Shown here one piece after another: positions 57,735 through 64,000 of a stretch of DNA of 64,000 bases. The notes below the pieces were generated by a model that worked only from the letters and a program-made list of their open reading frames with translations, was not told the origin of the DNA and ran no database searches. Location: contig NZ_JBFTEH010000004.1 in the NCBI RefSeq assembly GCF_041027365.1, positions 1 through 64,000 of the forward strand. Direction: 5' to 3'. Every line of letters begins with the position of its first letter. Positions within the stretch are counted from its first letter, which is position 1. The position numbers and the translations under genes were made by a program. This DNA is from VKMB-3413 sp041027365. GTDB taxonomy: Bacteria; Pseudomonadota; Alphaproteobacteria; Rhizobiales; Rhizobiaceae.

Positions 57735-58082
57735 ATGGAACAGCCCATCTACAAGATTGTGCCCCGCGACATGTGGGAAGCCGCGCAGGCGAAGGGCGTC
57801 TTCGACGGCGCGCCGGTGGACAAGGCCGACGGCTACATCCACTTCTCGACCAGCGCGCAGGTGCGCGAGACGGCCGAGAAGCATTTTTCGGGGCAGCACG
57901 GGCTCGTCCTCGTCGCTGTCGACCCGGAGAAGCTCGGCGAAGCGCTGAAATACGAGCGCTCGCGCGGCGGTGCGCTGTTCCCGCATCTCTATGCGGATCT
58001 GCCGCTCTCGGCCGTGCTCTGGACCGAGGACCTGCCGGTCGGGCAGGACGGCTATCACCTCTTTCCGGGCTCGATGCGATGA
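57735..58082 (+). CDS. DUF952 protein
   Basis: The 115-residue protein has the DUF952 pattern: IYKIVPRDMWEAAQAKGVFDGAPVDKADGYIHFSTSAQVRETAEKHFSGQHGLVLVAVDPEKLG...ALKYERSRGGALFPHLYADLPLSAV. Its fold is related to ADP-ribosyl-binding domains but function is unknown. It overlaps pyrD by four bases (ATGA), a coupling common in alphaproteobacteria. ATG 57735 gives MEQPIYKIV. Confidence 0.88.
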   Translation: MEQPIYKIVPRDMWEAAQAKGVFDGAPVDKADGYIHFSTSAQVRETAEKHFSGQHGLVLVAVDPEKLGEALKYERSRGGALFPHLYADLPLSAVLWTEDLPVGQDGYHLFPGSMR

Positions 58083-59182
58083 CGAAGTGGTACCGGCTGG
58101 CGCGGCCGGTGCTGTTCCGCCTGGATCCCGAGCGCGTGCACGGGCTGTCGATCGACGCGCTGCGGCGCGGTCTGGTGCCGCGCCTCGACATTCCCGTCGA
58201 CGACCGGCTGCGCACCAGGGTCGCCGGCATCTCCTTTCCCAATCCGCTCGGCCTTGCCGCCGGCTACGACAAGAATGCCGAGGTGCCGGATGCGGCGCTG
58301 AGGCTCGGCTTCGGCTTCGTCGAGGTCGGCACGCTGACGCCGCTGCCGCAGGAGGGCAATCCGAAGCCGCGGATCTTCCGGCTGGAAAAGCACAAGGCGG
58401 TGATCAACCGGCTCGGCTTCAACAACGAAGGCCATGCGGAGGCGGTGGAGCGGCTCGCCGCGCGCGCGCGAAAGGCCGGGATCGTCGGCGTGAACATCGG
58501 CGCCAACAAGGATTCCGAAGATCGCATCGCCGACTATGTCGAGGGCGTCAACGCCTTCGAGAGCTTCGCGAGCTATCTCACCATCAACATCTCCTCGCCG
58601 AACACGCCGGGCCTCCGCGGGCTGCAGACCGGTGACGACCTCGACCGGCTGCTGAAGTCGGTCGTCGCCGCCCGCAACGGCTTTGCCGCCCTGAACGCTT
58701 CCGCGAAGAAGCCCGTCTTCGTGAAGGTCGCGCCGGATCTGAGCGAGGATCAGGTCTGGGAGATCGCCGAGGCCGCGAAGAAGCGCGGGGTGGACGGGCT
58801 GATCGTCTCGAACACGACCCTGTCGCGGGCGGAGGTCGCCGGCGACCCGCTGGAAGGTGAGGCGGGCGGCCTCTCCGGCGCACCGCTGCTCGACCGCTCG
58901 ACGCACGTGCTGGCGCAGTTCCGCCGCGCCGTCGGGCCGGACCTGCCGCTGATCGGCGTCGGCGGGGTGCACGACGCCAAGAGCGCGATCCGCAAGATCG
59001 AGGCCGGCGCCGACCTCGTCCAGCTCTATACCGGCCTCGTCTATGGCGGCCCGGGGCTGCCGTCGAAGATCCTCGCCGGGATCCTGCGCTATCTCGAGCG
59101 CCAGGACCTCCACCACGTCTCGGAACTGCGCGACCGGCGGCTGGAGGAGGAACTGGAGGCCCCGCCGCCCGTCGCGGCCTGA
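58079..59182 (+). CDS. pyrD: Dihydroorotate dehydrogenase (quinone), class 2
   Basis: The 367-residue membrane-associated flavoenzyme oxidises dihydroorotate to orotate in pyrimidine synthesis, passing electrons to quinone. It has the class 2 N-terminal helix (WYRLARPVLFRLDPERVHGLSIDAL), NPLGLAAGYDKNAEV, GFVEVGTLTPLPQEGNPKPRIFRL, NRLGFNNEG, NISSPNTPGLRGLQ with the catalytic serine region, and the FMN sites IGVGGVHDAKSA and QLYTGLVYGGP. It is coupled to the DUF952 gene. Confidence 0.96.
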   Translation: MTKWYRLARPVLFRLDPERVHGLSIDALRRGLVPRLDIPVDDRLRTRVAGISFPNPLGLAAGYDKNAEVPDAALRLGFGFVEVGTLTPLPQEGNPKPRIFRLEKHKAVINRLGFNNEGHAEAVERLAARARKAGIVGVNIGANKDSEDRIADYVEGVNAFESFASYLTINISSPNTPGLRGLQTGDDLDRLLKSVVAARNGFAALNASAKKPVFVKVAPDLSEDQVWEIAEAAKKRGVDGLIVSNTTLSRAEVAGDPLEGEAGGLSGAPLLDRSTHVLAQFRRAVGPDLPLIGVGGVHDAKSAIRKIEAGADLVQLYTGLVYGGPGLPSKILAGILRYLERQDLHHVSELRDRRLEEELEAPPPVAA

Positions 59183-59244
59183 GGCAACGTCCGTCCGGCT
59201 CCAGAGCCGCTCGATCCGGCGCCCGCCCGGGCTGTCCGGTAGTG

Positions 59245-60636
59245 TCAGGGGACCGTCGGCGCGAAAGCCTGCCGCCGGCGCTTCGGCAGGACGGCGAGAA
59301 GGCTGAGGCCGCGGGTGCCGAGGAACAGCTCCATCGCGATCCACAGGCCGTGATTGCCGAGGATCGGCGTCAGGCCGTAGGCGCTCGCGACGAACAGGGC
59401 GAGCGAGAGGATCATCATGTCGCGCATCGTGTGCGACCAGGTCGCGCCGATATAGACCCCGTCCATGATGAAGGCGAGCGCGCCGGCGAGCGGCGTCAGC
59501 GCCGCCCAGACGAGATAGTCGGCGGCAGTCGTACGCACGCCGGCATCGGTGGTGAGAAAGGCGACGACGGCATTGCCGCCGGCGAGGAAGACGCCGCCGG
59601 TGAGGACGCCGAGGCCGAGGCCCCAGGCGATGGTCAGGCGCGTCGCGCGGTCGAAGGCGGGGCGCCAGTTGGCGCCGATGGCGCGGCCGATCAGCTGCTC
59701 GGCGGCGGTCGCCATGCCGTCGAGGAAGAACGAGCCGATCATGAAGAGGTTCATCAGGATGCCGTTCGCCGCCAGCATGGTCGCGCCGAAGCTCGCGCCG
59801 ATCCGGGTGAACAGGGTGAAGGCGGTGAGAAGGCAGAGCGAGCGGATCATGATGTCGCGGTTGACGGCGATCATCCGGACGAAGCCCGCCCGCTCGAAGA
59901 TCTCCCGCCGCGACGCGCGCTCCGACCCGTCGAAGCCGCGCAGCACCACGACCAGCCCGACCAGCGCGCCGGCCGCCTCGCCGCAGACCGTGCCGAGCGC
60001 GACGCCGGCGACGCCCCAGCCGAGGACGAGGCCGAACAGGATCGACAGGCAGATATTGGTGCCGTTGACCACGAGCTGCAGGGCGAGACCGAGACTGCCG
60101 CGGCCGCGCCCCAGCACATGGCCGAGGATGGCGTAGTTGAGGAGCGCGAAGGGCGCCGAGAACATCCGCACGAAGACATAGGTCTCGACCGTCGCGGTGA
60201 CCCCCGGACCCGGCGCGACGGCGAGGAGGCCGAGCCGCACGGCGAGTGGTTCGAGAGCCAGCAGCGCGAGGCCGAGGCCGACCGCGAGCAGCGCGGCGCG
60301 CACGAACACCGCGTGGATCTCGCGCCGGTTGCCGGCCCCCACGGCCTGCGCCGTCAGGCCGGTCGTGCCGGAGCGCAGGAAATTGCAGACGGAGAAGGCG
60401 AAGTCGAAGATCAGCGATCCGACGGCCAGCCCGCCGAGCGCCGCAGCATCGCCGATCCGTCCGACCACCGCCGTGTCGGTCAGCCCGAGCAGCGGCGTCG
60501 TCAGGAAGGCGAAGGTCATCGGCAGCGTGATCGCCCAGACGTCGCGATGCGTGACGTCGAAGCGGCGGTCGGTCCCGCCTGCGGCACCGGAACCGGTTTC
60601 AGGTCTGTCGATGGCTTCGTCCGGCGCGCGCTGCAT
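59245..60636 (-). CDS. MATE-family efflux transporter
   Basis: The 463-residue protein has 12 hydrophobic segments and a DinF-like MATE pattern: FDVTHRDVWAITLPMTFAFLTTPLLGLTDTAVVGRIGDAAALGGLAVGSLIFDF, GTTGLTAQAVGAGNR and LDGMATAAEQLIGRAIGA. MATE proteins export drugs or metabolites by Na+ or H+ antiport. ATG 60636 gives MQRAPDEA; the frame stays open upstream but without a good start. It is divergent from the second deacetylase-fold gene. Confidence 0.9.
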   Translation of the reverse strand: MQRAPDEAIDRPETGSGAAGGTDRRFDVTHRDVWAITLPMTFAFLTTPLLGLTDTAVVGRIGDAAALGGLAVGSLIFDFAFSVCNFLRSGTTGLTAQAVGAGNRREIHAVFVRAALLAVGLGLALLALEPLAVRLGLLAVAPGPGVTATVETYVFVRMFSAPFALLNYAILGHVLGRGRGSLGLALQLVVNGTNICLSILFGLVLGWGVAGVALGTVCGEAAGALVGLVVVLRGFDGSERASRREIFERAGFVRMIAVNRDIMIRSLCLLTAFTLFTRIGASFGATMLAANGILMNLFMIGSFFLDGMATAAEQLIGRAIGANWRPAFDRATRLTIAWGLGLGVLTGGVFLAGGNAVVAFLTTDAGVRTTAADYLVWAALTPLAGALAFIMDGVYIGATWSHTMRDMMILSLALFVASAYGLTPILGNHGLWIAMELFLGTRGLSLLAVLPKRRRQAFAPTVP

Positions 60637-60715
60637 GGTGCTGCGATGGCATTGCGCGCCGCGCCGCGCAAGCGCGAACTCCCGCTCCCGGCATAACCTC
60701 CTATGTAGAGCGGCC

Positions 60716-61618
60716 ATGCCGGTCCCGATCGTTCACCACCCCGCCTTCGACGCCCTGTTCGACGCGCATCATCGCTTCCCGATGTCGAAGTTCACCCGGC
60801 TCGCGGAGATCCTGATCGAGGACGGGGTCGTCGGCGAGGGGCGCTTCCACGTGCCGGCGCCGGCGCTGCCGACATGGCTGCGGCTCGCCCACGATCCCCG
60901 CTATGTCGACCAGGTGCTGCACCAGGCGGTGCCGCCGGCGATGGAGAAGGCGATCGGCTTCAAGGTCGACGAGCGCGTGGCGATGCGCTCGCGCTGCGCC
61001 ACCGGAGGGACGGTGCTCGCCGCGCGTCTGGCGCTCGCCGAGGGCCTTGCCTGCAACACCGCCGGCGGCAGCCACCATTCGGCCCGGGACGGCGGCGCCG
61101 GCTTCTCGGTCTTCAACGACGTGGCGGTGGCGGCGTCGGTGCTCCTCGCCGACGGCGACGTCGGCCGTGTCCTCGTCGTCGACTGCGACGTGCACCAGGG
61201 CGACGGCACCGCGAAGATCTTCTCGGGCGAGCCGCGTGTCTTCACCCTGTCGCTGCACGGCGAGAAGAACTACCCGGTCCGCAAGGCGATCTCGGATCTC
61301 GACGTGCCGCTGCCGGACGGTACCGGCGACGCCGCCTACCTGGAAGTGCTCGGCGCGGCTCTGGGGAAAGCCTTCGAAGCCGCCAAGCCCGACATCGCCT
61401 TCTACAATGCCGGCGTCGATCCGCATGCGGAGGATCGCCTCGGTCGGCTGTCGCTCACCGACGATGGCCTCGCCGAGCGCGACCGCCGCGTCCTCGGCTT
61501 CTTCCGCGACAGGGACATTCCCGTCGCGGCGGTGATCGGCGGCGGCTACTCCCGCGACATCGACCGCCTGGCCCGGCGCCACACGATCATCCACCGTGTG
61601 GCGCGGGAGTTTGGGTGA
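60716..61618 (+). CDS. Histone deacetylase-family protein
   Basis: The 300-residue zinc hydrolase has IVHHPAFDALFDAHHRFPMSKFTRLAEILIEDG, NTAGGSHHSARDGGAGFSVFNDVAVAA, VLVVDCDVHQGDGTAKIFSGEPRVFTLSLHGEKNYP and the third metal-site region NAGVDPHAEDRLGRLSLTDDGL. It differs from the deacetylase-fold protein at 52905-53951 in its core (SHHSARD instead of PGHHAYP) and belongs to a different branch. Substrate is unknown; small acetylated amines are possible. Confidence 0.88.
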   Translation: MPVPIVHHPAFDALFDAHHRFPMSKFTRLAEILIEDGVVGEGRFHVPAPALPTWLRLAHDPRYVDQVLHQAVPPAMEKAIGFKVDERVAMRSRCATGGTVLAARLALAEGLACNTAGGSHHSARDGGAGFSVFNDVAVAASVLLADGDVGRVLVVDCDVHQGDGTAKIFSGEPRVFTLSLHGEKNYPVRKAISDLDVPLPDGTGDAAYLEVLGAALGKAFEAAKPDIAFYNAGVDPHAEDRLGRLSLTDDGLAERDRRVLGFFRDRDIPVAAVIGGGYSRDIDRLARRHTIIHRVAREFG

Positions 61619-61712
61619 AAAATCTACTCCGCGGCCCTCCGTTGAATTACGTAGAGGAAGATTGTACTCTATACAAGAAAACGTTGTGAGTGACTGCCGC
61701 TTGGAGCCCCAT

Positions 61713-61913
61713 ATGCCCGACGAAGCGCCGGATGCCGTTGCCCGAAATTTCTCTGTCAAAGATGTTCGAATTGGTGTTGCGGATTCCGCCGGAAACCACA
61801 TTGATCGAGTGTACTTGAAGGTTGAAGATCTGGCGATCTATCGCGCGAGCCGCGTCGTGTGCGTGCAATTCTCGGATGATGTCGAACAGCGAAAAAGCAG
61901 CAGAACGCGGTGA
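61713..61913 (+). CDS. Small hypothetical protein, first gene of an AT-richer pair
   Basis: The 66-residue protein MPDEAPDAVARNFSVKDVRIGVADSAGNHIDRVYLKVEDLAIYRASRVVCVQFSDDVEQRKSSRTR is not recognised. GGAG lies six bases before ATG 61713. Its TGA overlaps the GTG start of the membrane protein gene. Base use is visibly less GC-rich than in all neighbouring genes except the defence operon. Confidence 0.6.
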   Translation: MPDEAPDAVARNFSVKDVRIGVADSAGNHIDRVYLKVEDLAIYRASRVVCVQFSDDVEQRKSSRTR

Positions 61914-62563
61914 GGCCGTTGCTGTCTCGTCGGGCGAAACTCGAGTACCTCGCGAGCGGCGTCGAGCGAACGACGGAATTTCGTCAATCTCAGATCGCCA
62001 CGGCGATCCGGTTAGCCGTTGATGGCGCTGGTCAAGAAGCAAGTTCGCTCATGGACGACGCCATCACCAGCGTGATCCAGGAAAGACTCCTCCTGGGGCG
62101 AATGTCCTATACCGGATGCGCAGTGACGGTTGCTGGTGTGCTAGTTTTACTCAGTGTGTTCTGGGCGTCCCTCGACAAGAGCTTCGGTATTTTGGGAGTG
62201 GCGAGCATCTTCGGCACTCTCGGCGCATTCATGTCGATGGCCGTTGCTCTGAGGCGAAGGGCTGTATCGCCTGATCATCGCTGGCGACCAAACTTTTTTG
62301 ACGCGGGATTGAGAACTCTCGTCGGGCTTTTGTCTGCCGTGGTGATTCTTGTTCTCATGCGGTCCGCACTTAATCCTGGGATCAAGATCGGCAGTTTCGA
62401 TCCCGGCGCCCTAAAGGAGCCAAGTATCTACACGATCGCGATCATCGGCTTCCTGGCGGGATTCTTCGAACGACTGCTGCCGGATTTTCTAAAGCCGTTC
62501 GATCCTGACAATACCGGGCAGAGCGGTTCATCGTCCCGGCCCGCCACTGCGGAACCTCACTGA
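61910..62563 (+). CDS. Four-helix membrane protein of unknown function
   Basis: The 217-residue protein has a helical N-terminal cytoplasmic part (about 1-64) and four membrane segments near residues 65-87, 92-114, 132-152 and 172-190. It ends with IGFLAGFFERLLPDFLKPFDPD and a Ser/Pro tail. I do not recognise a named family. GTG 61910 overlaps the upstream gene (GTGA), so both are made together. Lower GC content and no visible housekeeping link suggest recent acquisition. It converges on the DUF6460 gene with a 9-base gap. Confidence 0.68.
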   Translation: MRPLLSRRAKLEYLASGVERTTEFRQSQIATAIRLAVDGAGQEASSLMDDAITSVIQERLLLGRMSYTGCAVTVAGVLVLLSVFWASLDKSFGILGVASIFGTLGAFMSMAVALRRRAVSPDHRWRPNFFDAGLRTLVGLLSAVVILVLMRSALNPGIKIGSFDPGALKEPSIYTIAIIGFLAGFFERLLPDFLKPFDPDNTGQSGSSSRPATAEPH

Positions 62564-62572
62564 TGAAATCGC

Positions 62573-62848
62573 TCAGTACCGGCTGCGTCCCATCTTCAAA
62601 ATCCGCGAGATCAGGAACACCGGCACGACGATCGCCGCGCCGAGCAGGAAGTAGTAGCCGGCGCGCTGAACCGAGCCGAACAGGCTGACCCACAGCCAGT
62701 CGAAGAAGTGGACCGCCCAGCGGACCACATCGTGCGGGTTCCACGACAGCCAGGACAGGATCAGCCCGACGACGACCGACAGGACGATCAGCCGCACCGC
62801 GACCGCGATCGGCGAGCCCCCGAGAAATCCTGTGATGCGATCGGACAT
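62573..62848 (-). CDS. DUF6460 membrane protein
   Basis: The 91-residue protein MSDRITGFLGGSPIAVAVRLIVLSVVVGLILSWLSWNPHDVVRWAVHFFDWLWVSLFGSVQRAGYYFLLGAAIVVPVFLISRIL has two membrane helices and matches the DUF6460 pattern common in Rhizobiales. Function is unknown. It converges on the AT-richer membrane cassette. Confidence 0.78.
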   Translation of the reverse strand: MSDRITGFLGGSPIAVAVRLIVLSVVVGLILSWLSWNPHDVVRWAVHFFDWLWVSLFGSVQRAGYYFLLGAAIVVPVFLISRILKMGRSRY

Positions 62849-63127
62849 CCGTGTCTACCTTCAGCCTTGGCCCTTCGGCCTGCAGGTAGGCGGCCACGCA
62901 TTCGGCTGCAAGGCACGAGGCGCGCTTCGCCATGTTTCGCGGAGACGGCGGACCGGCTGCATCGCGGGGAGCGCGGCCCTTTCGTCCGCCCATGGAAGCT
63001 GCCGTCCCACCGGCTCGCCGCCTCTGTTCGCCAGCCATGAACGGTGCGGAGCGTTCTCGCCAGGAACAATCAGCTTTCCGAACAAGTTTCACGCGCACCT
63101 ATCTGCGTCAGCGTGAAAGCGCCCATC

Positions 63128-64000
63128 ATGAGTTTTCGGAAAATCGCGGCGACGGCCTCGCTCGGCGGCCTGCTTTTCGGCTACGACACCGGCGTCATCT
63201 CCGGCGCCCTGCCGTTCATCAAGGACCAGTACTCGCTGAGCCCGACCGACCAGGGGCTGGTGGTCTCCATCGCGCTGGCGGGCGCCGCGGTCGGCGCCGG
63301 CTTCGCAGGCGGCATCGCCGACAGCCTCGGGCGGCGGCGGGTGATCATCACCGCGGCGGCACTGTTCGTCGCCGGCGCACTGATCTGCGCGCTGGCACCG
63401 AGTTACTGGATCCTGCTCGCGGGACGCCTCGTCCTCGGCCTTGCCATCGGCGTCGCGTCCATGCTGACGCCGCTCTACCTCTCGGAGATGGCCCCGGCGG
63501 ACAAGCGCGGCGCCGTCGTGTCGCTGAACCAGATGTGCATCACCAGCGGCATCCTCGGCTCCTACATCGTCGATTACCTCCTGTCCGGCTCCGGCACCGG
63601 CTGGCGCTGGATGCTGGGCCTCGGCGCGGTGCCGGGCCTGGTCCTCGGCATCGGCATGATCTTCCTGCCGGACAGCCCGCGCTGGCTGGCGGGGCAGGGC
63701 GAAATGAACGCCGCCCGCGACGCGCTCAACCGCATCAACGGACCGAAGGGCGTCGACACCCAGCTTCACGAACTGCGGACCGACCTCAAGCGCGAGAACG
63801 GCCGTGTCGCGCCCTGGTCGGAGATGTTCAGCGGCAAGGTGAAGTACGCGCTGATCGTCGGCGTCGGCCTCGCCATCTTCCAGCAGATCACCGGCATCAA
63901 CACCGTGATCTACTTCGCCCCGACGATCTTCAACGCGGCGGGCCTGCCGAGCACGTCGGCCTCGATCCTCGCCACCGCCGGCGTCGGCGTCGTGAATGTG
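63128..64000 (+). CDS. Sugar porter family MFS transporter, 3' end missing
   Basis: The gene runs off the window, so only the first 291 codons are seen. They give MSFRKIAATASLGGLLFGYDTGVISGALPFIKDQYSLSPTDQGLVVSIALAGAAVGAGFAGGIADSLGRRRVIITAAA and later YLSEMAPADKRG, LPDSPRWLAGQGE and LAIFQQITGINTVIYFAPTIF, the sugar porter signatures (XylE/GalP/IolT group). It should import a sugar or polyol with protons. Substrate cannot be told. ATG 63128 was chosen; an in-frame GTG at 63113 is possible. There is no strong ribosome binding site. Confidence 0.93.
   Translation, partial: MSFRKIAATASLGGLLFGYDTGVISGALPFIKDQYSLSPTDQGLVVSIALAGAAVGAGFAGGIADSLGRRRVIITAAALFVAGALICALAPSYWILLAGRLVLGLAIGVASMLTPLYLSEMAPADKRGAVVSLNQMCITSGILGSYIVDYLLSGSGTGWRWMLGLGAVPGLVLGIGMIFLPDSPRWLAGQGEMNAARDALNRINGPKGVDTQLHELRTDLKRENGRVAPWSEMFSGKVKYALIVGVGLAIFQQITGINTVIYFAPTIFNAAGLPSTSASILATAGVGVVNV

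Overview
The window is GC-rich chromosome from an alphaproteobacterium, most likely of the Hyphomicrobiales (Rhizobiales). The evidence is a rhizobial-type GlnII glutamine synthetase with a small divergent GstI/DUF2735-like gene, an alphaproteobacterial RpoD, a dnaG-rpoD arrangement, a DUF952-pyrD pair, DUF6460 and HlyU-family proteins, and the style of the GGDEF proteins. Genus cannot be fixed from the sequence alone. No rRNA, tRNA, insertion sequence, phage or CRISPR array was found. Both ends cut genes: an arsB tail at the left and a sugar-porter MFS gene running off the right end.

Layout. 1-5.3 kb: the end of arsB, a non-coding stretch with palindromic repeats, an MBL-fold hydrolase, then a two-gene SIR2-APAZ / short Argonaute operon (SPARSA type), the clearest defence system in the window. 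5.6-13.2 kb: translation and protein-targeting genes ffh, rpsP, rimM and gltX, with an esterase-like phytase gene and a tandem-PAS diguanylate cyclase set between rpsP and rimM. 13.2-15.9 kb: a divergent MarR regulator and 3-hydroxybenzoate 4-monooxygenase (mobR-mobA type) with a repeat-containing intergenic operator. 15.9-21.7 kb: an APC permease, the malic enzyme MaeB, and a metallophosphoesterase/glycosyltransferase pair. 21.7-28.6 kb: a HlyU-like gene, a Uma2 nuclease, a frameshifted DUF4160 gene with DUF2442, rpoD, dnaG and a VapBC-type pair. 28.7-43.6 kb: lrgAB, a fused beta-oxidation enzyme, ycaQ, a yqaA-type membrane protein, a response regulator, a second diguanylate cyclase, yidD, an MBL hydrolase, a DUF1499 protein, an acyl-CoA ligase, a YegD-type Hsp70 and pncB. 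43.8-47.3 kb: a marR-emrA-emrB multidrug efflux operon. 47.3-54.7 kb: a CDF-like transporter, a RelE/ParE pair, ggt, msrB, a YeeE/YedE transporter, a histone-deacetylase-fold amidohydrolase and a secreted protein. 54.8-64 kb: gstI-like and glnII with a sigma-54 promoter, speB, DUF952-pyrD, a MATE exporter, a second deacetylase-fold protein, an unrecognised two-gene membrane cassette, DUF6460 and the MFS gene.

How genes work together. The SPARSA pair should act as a guide-directed sensor (Ago) driving an NADase (SIR2). MobR should repress mobA until an aromatic acid is present. GlnII is probably under nitrogen control through RpoN, with the divergent small protein as a possible translational brake. 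Agmatinase and the two deacetylase-fold enzymes suggest polyamine handling. Three toxin-antitoxin-like pairs lie singly between housekeeping genes. Starts were chosen from Shine-Dalgarno spacing, family N-termini and overlaps; where they are doubtful the entry says so.
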